A stretch of 64,000 bases of DNA from Fremontodendron californicum (lineage: Eukaryota > Streptophyta > Magnoliopsida > Malvales > Malvaceae): positions 8,313,501 through 8,377,500 of the forward strand of contig JAULJL010000025.1 in the NCBI GenBank assembly GCA_030761205.1, read 5' to 3'. Within the stretch, counting starts at the first letter, position 1. Each line of letters starts with the position of its first letter. The notes beneath the pieces were generated by a model. That model was not told the DNA's origin, made no database searches, and saw nothing but the letters and a program-made list of their open reading frames with translations. This document shows positions 50,983 through 60,209 of the stretch, piece after piece. The translations under genes were made by a program, and so were the position numbers.

Positions 50983-52825
50983 AAAGATTCGGTGATTACA
51001 TGTGGTTCTTGCATGCCGATTCTTGGTGATTAACAAAAGGTTTGTTTTGTGTATTGACTTTAGCATTTTCGGTTCATTTAAATTTTTTGAAAAAGTGTTT
51101 TTCTTTAATTTTATAAATCCTGGATAGCAGGTAATTTGTGATTTTAATCATGTTTAAAATATTTTAAATGTCAGATTAAAAATGTTTTAATCAACTCGGA
51201 TTAAAGTCATAAAATGTCTAAGTAAAATCGAGAAGATTTGATGCCTAAAATTTTGTTTTTGAGTTCATTTTTTTGGCACTGTTTAAAAATGATTTTCTGG
51301 GTGTTTCAATTATGGAATTTTACTTTAATTTGCTGCCAGTTCAGTATACAATTGATTTGGGTTTAAATGATTTAAAGAAAATCTTTTACGGGCCTAAAAC
51401 GATGTTACTATAATGCTGAAATTGTCTGGGCTATTTTGTATGTGTTTGCATGCTTTAAAACTTCGAGCATGAATGTGGAAACGTTCCAAAAGCTTCCTGG
51501 AATTTTTTGGACAGCATCTTACATGAATATGATTCATATCTGATGGCTGGTTCGGGCATGGAACATGGCTGGAACGGGCAGCAAGCGTTGCTGTACTTGC
51601 ACCATCCAAACCGTGGCACACTAAGAGGCAAAAGTTATCGATTTGTTGCTGCTATGTGGGGCGGCCAGAAGCCATTGAATTTGTCGTACAACAGCTCTAT
51701 CATGGGTAGGCAGCAGCCATTCGATAGCCCAAAGTGTTTGCCGACACCTAGGACACTAAGTGTTATAGTCCTACTCCAAGATGGAAATAGTTTCCTAGTT
51801 GGTGTGTGATTCCTAAAAGTTAGGAAAGAATTTTAGTTGGATTAGGTTATTGTTACCTAATGGGATTGAAGTTCCTAAGATTTAGGATAGATTTCAAACT
51901 CCTTGACTGGGTTTAAGACAAAGAGGTTTCCTAAAATGAACATGTTACAAAGAATTAAATTTGTAACTAGTTTTTACTAAAATATTTAGACACAAATGGC
52001 TTCCTAATTTTAATGTCTTAAAAATGTTATTTTGGAAACTAAGTGTCCTAAATGGTTTAGGAAAGTATGCATGTTAAATATTTTGTCCAAATTAAGACAT
52101 AGTTGTCTAAATGTTAGATAATGTTCTAATTAAGACAAACAACCTAAAAATTAGGTAATGTCCGAGTTTAAGACAACCTTCCTAAAAGTTAGGAATTTAA
52201 TTAAAATTGTTTAAATAAAAGAACCAAGATTGCTAGATAATTTTATAAATTATCTCAAATGAGTTGATAATATTTATGCAGATAATACACAAGATCACCA
52301 AGTGCTATTGGCTATGCATGTTTATTATTTCATGCTTATAATATGATTATGAATGCATGAGGATGGTTATGGACTAGAAGTTAGTATGAATAGGTTGTGG
52401 ATGGTTAAAATTTTCTTCTTATGGTATTTTTATAAATAGGGTCTGCGAACCCTGCCTTATGTTTTCATTTTATGGGTTGTAAATTCTCTTCTCACCTAAC
52501 TCCCCTCGAATGTAACTCGAGGTTTCTATCAAAATGTAATTGTTATATTTTATAGATTTAGATTTAGGATAAGATTTGAATTTATGTAATTTCAAAAATG
52601 TAAGGACACAAGTCGCCAAGAAGGAAGGCCCAATGAGATCACCATCAATACTTATAAAGCCTATGTATGGTATCCCTAGGAATTTGACTAACTAGTTTCC
52701 AAATGGCTCAAGGAAACTAGAATAGTATAAAGTCCATAATCATCCTAGTAGATTGTATGAAATAGATTTACTTTTAAATTTATATATATGTGATATATAA
52801 TTTAATAAATGCTATGCATGGCAAT
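50983..52825 (+). mobile_element. Internal region of a Copia-related element without recognisable genes
   Basis: Follows the primer site but has no gag or pol signature. 51500-51810 is less AT-rich and open for 100 codons without resemblance to a known family. 51780-52200 repeats 'cctaaaagttagg' and 'gtttcctaaa' text. It resembles the non-coding interior of large retrotransposon derivatives. Its 3' part and 3' LTR are not in the window because the element at 52826 is inserted here. Confidence 0.45.
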
Positions 52826-53029
52826 TGATGCACCCAAAAGAGTGTATCTTATTTAACCTTGCACTAAAAAGATAAATTGTAAGTATAGTAGTTAGCAAGG
52901 GTCGAGTCCTCAGGGATTGGGTTTTAGTTTATAAGTTAATAGTTTAAAACTTAAATTCAAGAACAATAAAAGAAAAGGGGTTTTTGAAGCCAGATTTAAA
53001 CTAAAGTAAATAATAAGAATAAGATGCAA

Positions 53030-53175
53030 GGCGGTATAACCAGCCAATAAAAATATATATACTAAATTAGGCGATATAACCAGCCAATATATATACTAAA
53101 TTAGGCGGTATAACCAGCCAATAAAAATAAAACAAAGTTAATATACAAATTAGGCGGTATAACCAGCCAATAAAA
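53030..53175. repeat. Minisatellite in the LTR, GGCGGTATAACCAGCCAATA
   Basis: Four copies of a ~20-bp unit separated by variable AT-rich spacers. The same block is present in the other LTR near 60414-60560. One unit reads GCGATATAACC here and GCGGTATAACC there. Confidence 0.85.
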
Positions 53176-54167
53176 ATAAATATACTTTTAAAAATAAGCA
53201 AACTAGAAAAGTAAGAAAACAAGTAAGTAAGAAGAATCAAATATGAAAAATATGGTTAAGGTTTCATTCTCCACCACTAGACATCATTAAGAATCAATTT
53301 CAGATCTATCAATATCAACCAACTATCAAAGTTAACAACCGTAGATAACAACAAGCTCTGTTATCCGAATCTTTCCTTAGTTTGTCGTTAAATAGAACAA
53401 GCTCTCTATTTAATCTCTAACCATTAAACAACCTAGAATAAGCTCTCTAAATTCAATTTAATGGCAGCTTTATGATGAGAAAGATAGGTTGATCTAAGCA
53501 ACAAACACATAAGCTCGGATTGTTCAACTTAGGTTATGTTCCACTTTGCAATTATTGAAAACTTGACCATAATCATTAATCACAAATTGCCACTTATGAA
53601 TAGGAAATCAAGACAATTACACGGATCAAGACTCCTAAACTAGCAATAGATAATTATCAAGATCTATCTAGTTGTACACCTAAATAAATCAAGACAACAT
53701 CATGAACAATTCTTGTAGAAGAACATAAGCAACTTTGATAGAAAATTAATGATAGATAGAATCTGAAAATCAATCACAAAACATGTCTAGGGCTTTGAAA
53801 TCACCCTTAACCAAATAGAAGTTTAGCCTAGCATAGGCATTATAAACATAAAATTAAATAGAATCTAAGAAGAAAATAAAAGAAAGAAAGAAGAAGAAGA
53901 AGAATATTAATTATCCAACCTCTTGCTCTTTCTAAAGAAAAAGAAAACTAGAGAAAACAAAGAAGAAGAAAACTTAGAGAATTTTATTACAATGGCTAAT
54001 ATCCTACCTATCTACAATATGATCCTCTACAATCATCCAAGGCCCTCTATTTATACACATTTTGGAAGGCTAAATGACAAGAGACAAGCTTTACAAATTT
54101 CAAAGGTAGGTGTAATAGGTGGGTGAATTTTTCTAACAATTTTCGTCATATTGTATGACAATTTTGA

Positions 54168-54545
54168 TCAGCCAAATTGATGGTCAATTTCGTCAATGTT
54201 GGAGGCCTGATCGGATCACATGGTCTTCTAGAAAAAGGTTCCCCTATCAGTTATGGATCCATAGCCGTTGGAATCAGCTCATTTTCTGATGTGGATAAGC
54301 AGATATGGGCAAAATACGAAAACATGTCAGCACAGACGTCATTGCACATCAGCCAACTTGATGGTCGATTTCGTCAATATTAGAGGCCTGATCTGATCAT
54401 ATGGTCTTCTAGACAAAGGTTCCCGTATCAGTTACGGATCCATAGCCATTGGAATCAGCTCATTTGCTGATGTGGATAAGCAGATATGGGCAAAATACGA
54501 AAACAGGTCAGCACAGACGTCATTGCACATCAGCCAACTTGATGG
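54168..54545. repeat. 181-bp tandem duplication in the LTR
   Basis: TTGATGGTC anchors recur at 54177, 54358 and 54539, giving two full units and the start of a third. The same structure is in the other LTR (about 61552-61929). Six of the roughly nine LTR-LTR differences fall in this block. Confidence 0.88.
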
Positions 54546-54883
54546 TCGATTTCGCTAGGGAAAACGACTCCGTTTCAAGAAGTATAAAACATGAAAAAGA
54601 TAGATATGCCTCTTAGCTTTGCACGGCTACAAATTTCAGCCTTATTGCTTCAGTGAAACTCCAGATATAGCTGATATGGAAAAATGTGTCGGAACTGGAA
54701 CTGAACTGGATTTGCCCTTAATTCTAGTAATCTGAAATCACTCAAAGAAACTTGTGAAAAACACCAAATTACATAAAAATATAAAAGATCATAAACACAA
54801 TTAGACTAAACAATAATAACTCGTATTTGACACAAAACAATAATAAAACATAACTAAAAACTATATAATTATACGAGTTATCA

Positions 54884-56623
54884 CACCCCCACACTTAGAT
54901 TGTTGCTAGTCCCTAGCAACGACTCAATAAAAATAAAATAAGAAAATCTAATCTAATCCACTTTCGTAGGAAATCACGGTGGCACTTAGCATGTGACACA
55001 AGCCTTTAAACCCCTAGGTGTCCCTAGTGGACGAGTTTAGTCTCGTGAGGGTTTACTAGAACGATACCCACAAACATTGAAAAATTAAAATATAAATAAA
55101 CTTCATATAAATAAACTACATATACTAAAAATATTTACTCCTAATCCTTTCAATACAAATTATAGACAATATTTGAACAAGTCTTATAAACTAATCAATA
55201 GCTTAAAAAATTTCACAAAAAATCATGCTTGAATGTAAATTGTTTGAGTTAAGCCAATATTAGCATAACATATCTCAATCAAAATAGTGCATGTTCAAAT
55301 TTAATCTCAACTTCTCACATGGGATACTCTCTTGATTTTCACTCTTTAAAGTAGTGGTAAAGTGTTTACACTCAATCAATCTCATGAAAACACTTCTACC
55401 ATATGCTTGCTTGTCCACCTATTCTCCACTAAAAGATCATGCAACTTCATAAATCAAGAGGTCTTTAATCAAGGTTGTAATGGGGCCAAGGGGTTTGTAA
55501 TGTGGTTGAAGAACAAAAGGATAAAGATATCACAAAGGTTCCAAAAAGTTCATAAAGTTTAGAGACATAAAAAGATTATACAAAGAAACTTCTCAAAACT
55601 CTTTACAAGTACATAGTCACCTAGGCCGGATATTCATGTTGGGCCTTTTCTTCATTCTAAACAACTTTGTAACATCTTTTTCTTTTTCCACAAATTCAAG
55701 AGATGATTCATTTTTTTTTTATATAGGAATGTATTTGCCAGTATTCCATTTCTTTTTCTCTTGACTTTTCTTTTCTTTTCCCCCCACACTTATTTCTTGT
55801 TTCTAACCAAAAAATATCCCTTGTCTTTGCAACTTGTCTCAAATCATGCTAATTCATCTTTGGAACAATGGTAAAGATATAAGTATATTTAGGTTAGGGA
55901 CAAGTTATGGTTACCAAAGAGATAGCTTATTCAATGTAGGCTCAAATTGGTTCACTAAGGGTGTGTTCTCTTGGAACATCAATAAGGGATGGTTGTTTGG
56001 CCCTGGCTAAAAATCCTAATGCCTCTATCATATTCATGTTGTCACATGCATCAATATAGTCTCAAACGGTTTAAAGCAAGTTCTAGAGAATCATGTAATC
56101 ATAAGAGCACTCAAGAAAGAAATTAGATTGATTTGTATAATGCATCAATCATTTTAGGCTCAAAAACTCACAAGAATGATTATACAAGTCAGATTAAGTC
56201 TAAACATGCTTCTTTCTCAATCAACATATCATATTAACATTGGCTCATAAAAAGGTTGACATCAAGCTCAATTCTCATGAAAATCTTCTCACTAATAAAT
56301 ATGTTTTAGACTTATGCAATTCATATCTCATCATTGTATTAAAAAGGAACTAAAACACACTAAAAAATAATAATAATAATAAAGACTCATAAAAAGAAAT
56401 AGTAGACAAAAATAAAAGAAATCCTAAATCATTCCCCCCACACTTAATTCTTACATTGTCCTCAATGTAAGTCTATTAACCCAAATGAAAGAATCATGTG
56501 TAAGAGAAAAGAACTAATAACATAAGAATAGGAATAACTAGACTCAAAACAAAACAAACTCATGCAACCTAAATAATCCTAAAATACTAAACAAAAATTA
56601 ACAAGTAAACGTAAAAAGATTAA
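54884..56623 (-). other. 3' noncoding region of the cargo element with PPT-like tracts
   Basis: No gene. Homologous to the Athila 3' region at 44324-45914. Tracts at 54884-54897 (true polypurine tract), 55779-55792 and 56432-56446. The hairpin TTACATTG-TCCT-CAATGTAA is at 56451-56470. Open frames such as 55362-55562 are by-products. Confidence 0.75.
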
Positions 56624-56842
56624 AATCAAACTGACAAGGTATGTCTCAAGTCTCCCTTACTCAGACCTTGTTCAGAATGAATACTTCTAAATTGCTTAAA
56701 ACACAACAAACTCTTTTTTTTTTTTTTTGAAAAGAAGAAATCAAACTGACAAGGTATGTCTCAAGTCTCCCTTACTCAGACCTTGTTCAGAATGAATACT
56801 TCTAAATTGCTTAAAACACAACAAACTTTTTTTTTTTTTTAA
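56624..56842 (-). repeat. 114-bp direct duplication ending in T-runs
   Basis: AAATCAAACTGACAAGG starts at 56624 and again at 56738. Each copy ends in a run of about 14-16 T (A on the minus strand), at 56714-56728 and about 56827-56841. On the coding strand these read as poly(A)-like tracts 3' of the LOG ORF. Confidence 0.8.
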
Positions 56843-56928
56843 GAAGGTAAAATTTAGGAGATATTACCTGTAGAGGTTGCTAACCACTTATTATAACTGA
56901 GACACAACAAACAAAATGTTAGATAATG

Positions 56929-57576
56929 TCACAAAGACAAAGTGCAATCCACTCCTTGCTCGTCCATATCTCTTTTTCTTTTTCCGAGCGTTTGCGAAAC
57001 AACCGTAGCAGATAAATACTCATAAGCTTGGAGCTTTTTGAGTAAATATTCAATGGTTGTAGCAGAAATTATGGTTCTCCTTGCCTCTGAAAACATGAAT
57101 CCATTATCCACAGCATTATCTAAATATGAAAGCAAATTACTAAAATAACCATTAATATTAAGCAAACCAATGGGTTTCTTATTTGTGACCAAAGATGACC
57201 AAGAAGCCACGCAAGCTATTTCTTCCAATGTACCCAGACCTCCTGGTAAAGCAATGAATGCATCGGCAGAATGGTACATGATTGTTATCCGTTCAGGGAT
57301 ACTCCAGACTTGTATTTCCTTACCCAAGGTAGGTCCACAAAAATCTGTGAATAGTTTTGGCACGATTCCTAGAACTGGACTTCCTCCGGCGTGTGCTGCT
57401 GTAGCGACTGCTCCCATTAAACCCGTACTACCGCCTCCATAAATCAACTGGATCTTTTGTTGGGCAAGTATTACTCCAACTCTTATGGCTTCATCAGCGA
57501 ATATGTTATTTTTCCCTGGATAAGCACCTCCAAAAACACAAATTTTTTTAATGCGTTGGGACGAAGTACTTTCCAT
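56929..57576 (-). CDS. LOG-like cytokinin riboside 5'-monophosphate phosphoribohydrolase, intronless
   Basis: LOG enzymes release active cytokinin bases from nucleoside monophosphates in the cytosol. The 215-residue frame has the Rossmann start KKICVFGGAYPGK (10-22), YGGGSTGLMG (46-55), ERI (95-97), the LOG signature PGGLGTLEE (111-119) and KPIGLLNINGYF (134-145), ending with a basic KRKR (199-202). Length and catalytic motif are those of a normal LOG. Plant LOG genes have several introns; this has none, as expected of a copy carried through RNA. I start at 57576 because the upstream ATG (57630) lies only about 5 bases from a TATA-like box and would add a Lys/Arg run encoded by A-tracts. It lies inside a gag-only retroelement, 0.5 kb downstream of the NABP-like ORF on the same strand. 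It diverges from canonical LOG around 'WSIPERIT'. Activity is inferred, not shown. Confidence 0.85.
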   Translation of the reverse strand: MESTSSQRIKKICVFGGAYPGKNNIFADEAIRVGVILAQQKIQLIYGGGSTGLMGAVATAAHAGGSPVLGIVPKLFTDFCGPTLGKEIQVWSIPERITIMYHSADAFIALPGGLGTLEEIACVASWSSLVTNKKPIGLLNINGYFSNLLSYLDNAVDNGFMFSEARRTIISATTIEYLLKKLQAYEYLSATVVSQTLGKRKRDMDEQGVDCTLSL

Positions 57577-57634
57577 TTTTTTTCTTTTTTTTTTTCTTTT
57601 TTTCGAGTGCCTGAAAGAGAATGAGTACATGGTG

Positions 57635-57644
57635 TAATATATAG
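57635..57644 (-). promoter_or_regulatory. TATA-like box upstream of the LOG ORF
   Basis: The minus strand reads CTATATATTA, about 60 bases before the chosen ATG at 57576. This spacing allows a start of transcription about 30 bases downstream and a short leader. Prediction only. Confidence 0.4.
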
Positions 57645-57665
57645 AGGACTGAGTAGTGAATCAGA

Positions 57666-57911
57666 CAAGAGTAATAATGTCGCCGAAAGTGTATCTGACC
57701 TGTCAGAAGAAAATGTTAACCTAACAAAAGATTTTTGCGTGATTTCAGGAAGAAAATCAAAAAGAGAAGAAAAATCAACCGTAAAAGTCAAGAGTAATAA
57801 TGTCGCCGAAAGTGTATTTGACCTGTCAGAAGAAAATGTTAACCTAACAAAAGATTTTTGCGTGATTTCAGGAAGAAAATCAAAAAGAGAAGAAAAATCA
57901 ACCGTAAAAGA
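57666..57911 (-). repeat. Two tandem 123-bp repeats upstream of the LOG ORF
   Basis: Units 57666-57788 and 57789-57911, identical but for one or two bases (for example 'gtatctgacc' against 'gtatttgacc'). They lie just upstream of the TATA-like box, the place of promoter enhancer repeats. A 156-codon open frame (57483-57953) exists only because 123 is a multiple of three. Confidence 0.88.
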
Positions 57912-58076
57912 CAAATAAAAAAAATGAGAATAATTACACAAATCGAATAACACGTAAATTAAACCGAAATAAAGTTATTGCAAATCAAACCAAAAGCTGA
58001 GAAGTCATTTATTGTAGTTGTGATTGTGGCTCACATCTTCCTCTGGTTTTACGTCCAGAAACGGCTTAAACGCCTT

Positions 58077-58613
58077 CTATGAGTCGAGGATATGCTTCCC
58101 ATCCAGTTTTCTTACAAGCTGGCAAACAGGGTCTTTTAACATCAGATTCCCAAGATGTTGCCATTCCCTTTGGAATTGCGGCCATAAATCAAGAATTTCT
58201 CTTTGTACGTCTCCACTAGGATGCGTCTCAAGAGAAAGTTGGATATTACCCAAATTCTCCTTACTCAGTCCATCCTTAATGAATTCAATTTTATCATCTC
58301 GATTAGAGGACGGAATCCCAATAGAACGACATTTACCGTTACACGTCCATCGTGCACATTTGTGGCAATTTGAACTCATGCGCTTTGCTCGTCACTTCTT
58401 TGCAAAAGTGCTTCTACCTGTACCTGGTAAATGCAAAACAGGAAGATATTCATCTTCACGTACCTTGGCTTCAATTATCCAACGTATGTCTCCAGGAATC
58501 CCTTTGTGCATAAGCATTCTTAATCTTTCAAACCGAACTTGGTAAAGCTTCAGTAAAATATTTGGAGGAAAAGGAGGAAATCGTTTCTGCAATCTTGTGA
58601 GAATATCATCCAT
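58077..58613 (-). pseudogene. Betaflexiviridae-type nucleic-acid-binding protein-like ORF, one in-frame stop
   Basis: One frame with ATG at 58613, a TGA at 58392-58394 and an end at 58077: 73 codons before the stop, 104 after. Just before the stop is GTGRSTFAKK and just after it a basic RAK cluster, then a cysteine array C-x2-C-x4-C-x3-C. An Arg-rich stretch next to a zinc-finger-like Cys cluster is the layout of the small 3'-proximal nucleic-acid-binding protein (NABP) of carla-, viti- and related RNA viruses; in several of them it weakens RNA silencing. The N-terminal half (PFPPNILLKLYQVRFERL) and the segment following the cysteines also fit, from memory of the family. This would be an old viral gene caught in a plant retroelement. 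The stop probably separates the two halves; a downstream ATG (58379) could start the Cys-rich half alone. Alternative: an unrelated host zinc-binding protein. Confidence 0.5.
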
Positions 58614-58660
58614 CCTGAAAAAAAAAATGAAAAAAAATTGAAAGAGAAATTGGAAGAGAA

Positions 58661-58670
58661 ATTTATATAC
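58661..58670 (-). promoter_or_regulatory. TATA-like box upstream of the NABP-like ORF
   Basis: Minus-strand GTATATAAAT, 48 bases before the ATG at 58613, followed by a T/C-rich leader. Plausible core promoter. Prediction only. Confidence 0.4.
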
Positions 58671-58794
58671 AATATCAGTTTTGTGGGTAGCTGATGGAAC
58701 CGATTTAAATAATCACGGAGTACCGTTATCCGCCATTTAACCGGGGTTAAAAAAAATTAAAAATTATATTTACATCTAGTTATTTTCAAAACAA

Positions 58795-59035
58795 GGATCA
58801 GAAAGAAAAACAACATAAAAAGACTCAAAAACAAAACACTCTAAATAAAATCCTAAATTCTTCCCCCCACACATAATTCTTACGTTGTCATTAATGTAAT
58901 GCTATTAATCCCAAATGAAAGAATCATGTGTAAGTGAAAAGAACTAATAAACAAAATAAACTTATGCAGCCTAAATGAACTTAGAAACACTAAACACAAT
59001 TAGCAAAGAAACATAAGAAAAAGATAAAGAAAAAG
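58795..59035 (-). repeat. Second, diverged copy of the element's 3' noncoding segment
   Basis: Matches 56370-56625 over about 240 bp: a CCCCCCACAC.TAATTCTTAC tract (58863-58883), decayed hairpin (58881-58900, 'ttacgttgtcattaatgtaa'), 'gaaagaatcatgtgtaag' and 'gaaaagaactaataa'. Same orientation, clearly more diverged than the two LTRs. The cargo ORFs lie exactly between the two copies. Confidence 0.78.
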
Positions 59036-59121
59036 AGAGCAAATCTGAGGATGGCAGTTTGGCAATGCTTTCACTAATTAGGCTGCCTCCCCCAATTAGC
59101 ACTTGATTTAGTGTTTTGAAC

Positions 59122-60060
59122 CTAACCAACACCCCTTCTTGGCATTTTAGGCTTGTCAGGCTCATACATGAAATTTCCCAAATTTATGCGTTTGAGAGGA
59201 AGCTTTCTTTGCACAACAGTGGATGCATTCTCCATTACAAGTATTATTCCATCATCCTTTGTGGTGCATATGTCATCGAGGAATGGAGCATATTTTGATA
59301 CTTGTTGAATGACCTCCACAAACAAGTTGTTTAAGGTTTCCGGCATGTGTTGTTCATGTTCTTCCTCCTTGAACTTTGCAAATCTACTAGGAAAAGGTGG
59401 AGACGAAACATTAGTAAAAAGTGAAACCGTAAACGTTACCTCAGGTGCCGAAATACTCTTATTTGGATCTTTGGCTTCATTATCCTCAAGAATAGAATCC
59501 ATCTCTAATTTTGTTTCATCCTCATCTTGTTCCTCATTCTTCAAGGTCACAATAGTAGCATTCTCCTTTGGGTTAACCATCGTTTGGGCTGGGAGTTCTT
59601 CAGATCTTTGTGCTACCCATCCCACCATACTACTAGCCAATTGGCTCATTTGCTTTTCCAAACTCTGGATGCTTGCCCTTGTTTCCTGTTGAAATTGCAA
59701 AGAATCAGTAACAAGAGAATAGACAAGATCTTCTAAAGAAGTACCTGAGTTTTGAGTCATATGTGGTGGTTGAAAAAGATCTGGTTCTTGAGACCATGAT
59801 TGATTGAAGCTAGATGGATGAGTGTAATTGGCATAAGGATCTACTTCTTTGTAATTTTTCGAGTAGCCATAATTAGTATGATCCCACCATCCCTCATGGT
59901 AAGTGTTTGAGTAATGATCATACAGTTGGTCTTGGAACACTTGATGGCCTTGACATCCTCCCATGGCAAATTGTTGAACTGGGGAGGTGAGATTGGCTTG
60001 TTGATTCTCCATGTTCATGTATGCCACCAACTCTTCAAGTGTTAGATTGCTCAATTCCAT
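59122..60060 (-). CDS. Gag remnant of an Athila-related element (312 aa)
   Basis: Starts 125 bases inside the primer site. Matches only the gag region C-terminal to the zinc knuckle and the protease linker of the Athila element at 39900-40760: compare HEGWWDHTNYGY with LGWRDHPNFNYG; IQSLEKQMSQLASS; ELPAQTMVNPKENA; PPFPSRFAKFKEEE; VSKYAPFLDDICT; ENASTVVQRKLP. The capsid domain, zinc knuckle and protease core are absent. The frame then ends in an unrelated tail (PDKPKMPRRGVG). No stops or shifts. A capsid-less gag piece would not form particles by itself; it may be retained for RNA packaging or simply be young. The frame could also include an N-terminal part created by the deletion. Confidence 0.8.
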   Translation of the reverse strand: MELSNLTLEELVAYMNMENQQANLTSPVQQFAMGGCQGHQVFQDQLYDHYSNTYHEGWWDHTNYGYSKNYKEVDPYANYTHPSSFNQSWSQEPDLFQPPHMTQNSGTSLEDLVYSLVTDSLQFQQETRASIQSLEKQMSQLASSMVGWVAQRSEELPAQTMVNPKENATIVTLKNEEQDEDETKLEMDSILEDNEAKDPNKSISAPEVTFTVSLFTNVSSPPFPSRFAKFKEEEHEQHMPETLNNLFVEVIQQVSKYAPFLDDICTTKDDGIILVMENASTVVQRKLPLKRINLGNFMYEPDKPKMPRRGVG

Positions 60061-60184
60061 CGTTTTTTTTTATTTTTTTATTTTTTTGAAAATTTGATAA
60101 GAAAAACTTCTATGTACAAGAAAATAAAACTAATTAGAACTGAAAATAAGAATAAACCAAGTAACAAATAAACTAAAGAAAGCA

Positions 60185-60203
60185 ATCCCCGGCAACGGCG
60201 CCA
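60185..60203 (-). other. Primer binding site, tRNA-Asp type
   Basis: Minus-strand TGGCGCCGTTGCCGGGGAT, six bases from the LTR end, identical to the site of the Athila element at 38843-38861. Confidence 0.88.
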
Positions 60204-60209
60204 AAAATT

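Larger units (their letters stand above)
52826..54883 (-). mobile_element. 3' LTR of the cargo element (2,058 bp)
   Basis: On the minus strand it starts TGATAACTCG at 54883, next to the tract TAAGTGTGGGGGTG, and ends GGGTGCATCA at 52826. Its U5-side half shares blocks with the Athila LTR ('ctagtggtggagaatgaa', 'gtcctgcttaacg'-like text, 'gactcgacc'). Small open frames at 53923-54383 lie within the LTR and are not genes. Confidence 0.92.

Noticed and set aside
51507..51809. 100-codon frame inside the Copia-derived internal region
   Set aside because: No recognisable family, overlapping antisense frame of similar length, not in a gag-like position with gag motifs.
53923..54383. Small open frames in the LTR, repeated at 61307
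   Set aside because: They lie within LTR sequence and are duplicated only because the LTR is.
57483..57953. 156-codon minus-strand frame overlapping the LOG 5' region with a repeated peptide
   Set aside because: It exists because the 123-bp duplication is a multiple of three, runs out of frame into LOG and matches nothing.
58024..58545. 173-codon plus-strand open frame opposite the NABP-like ORF
   Set aside because: Antisense shadow of the minus-strand frame; no domain or plausible start context.
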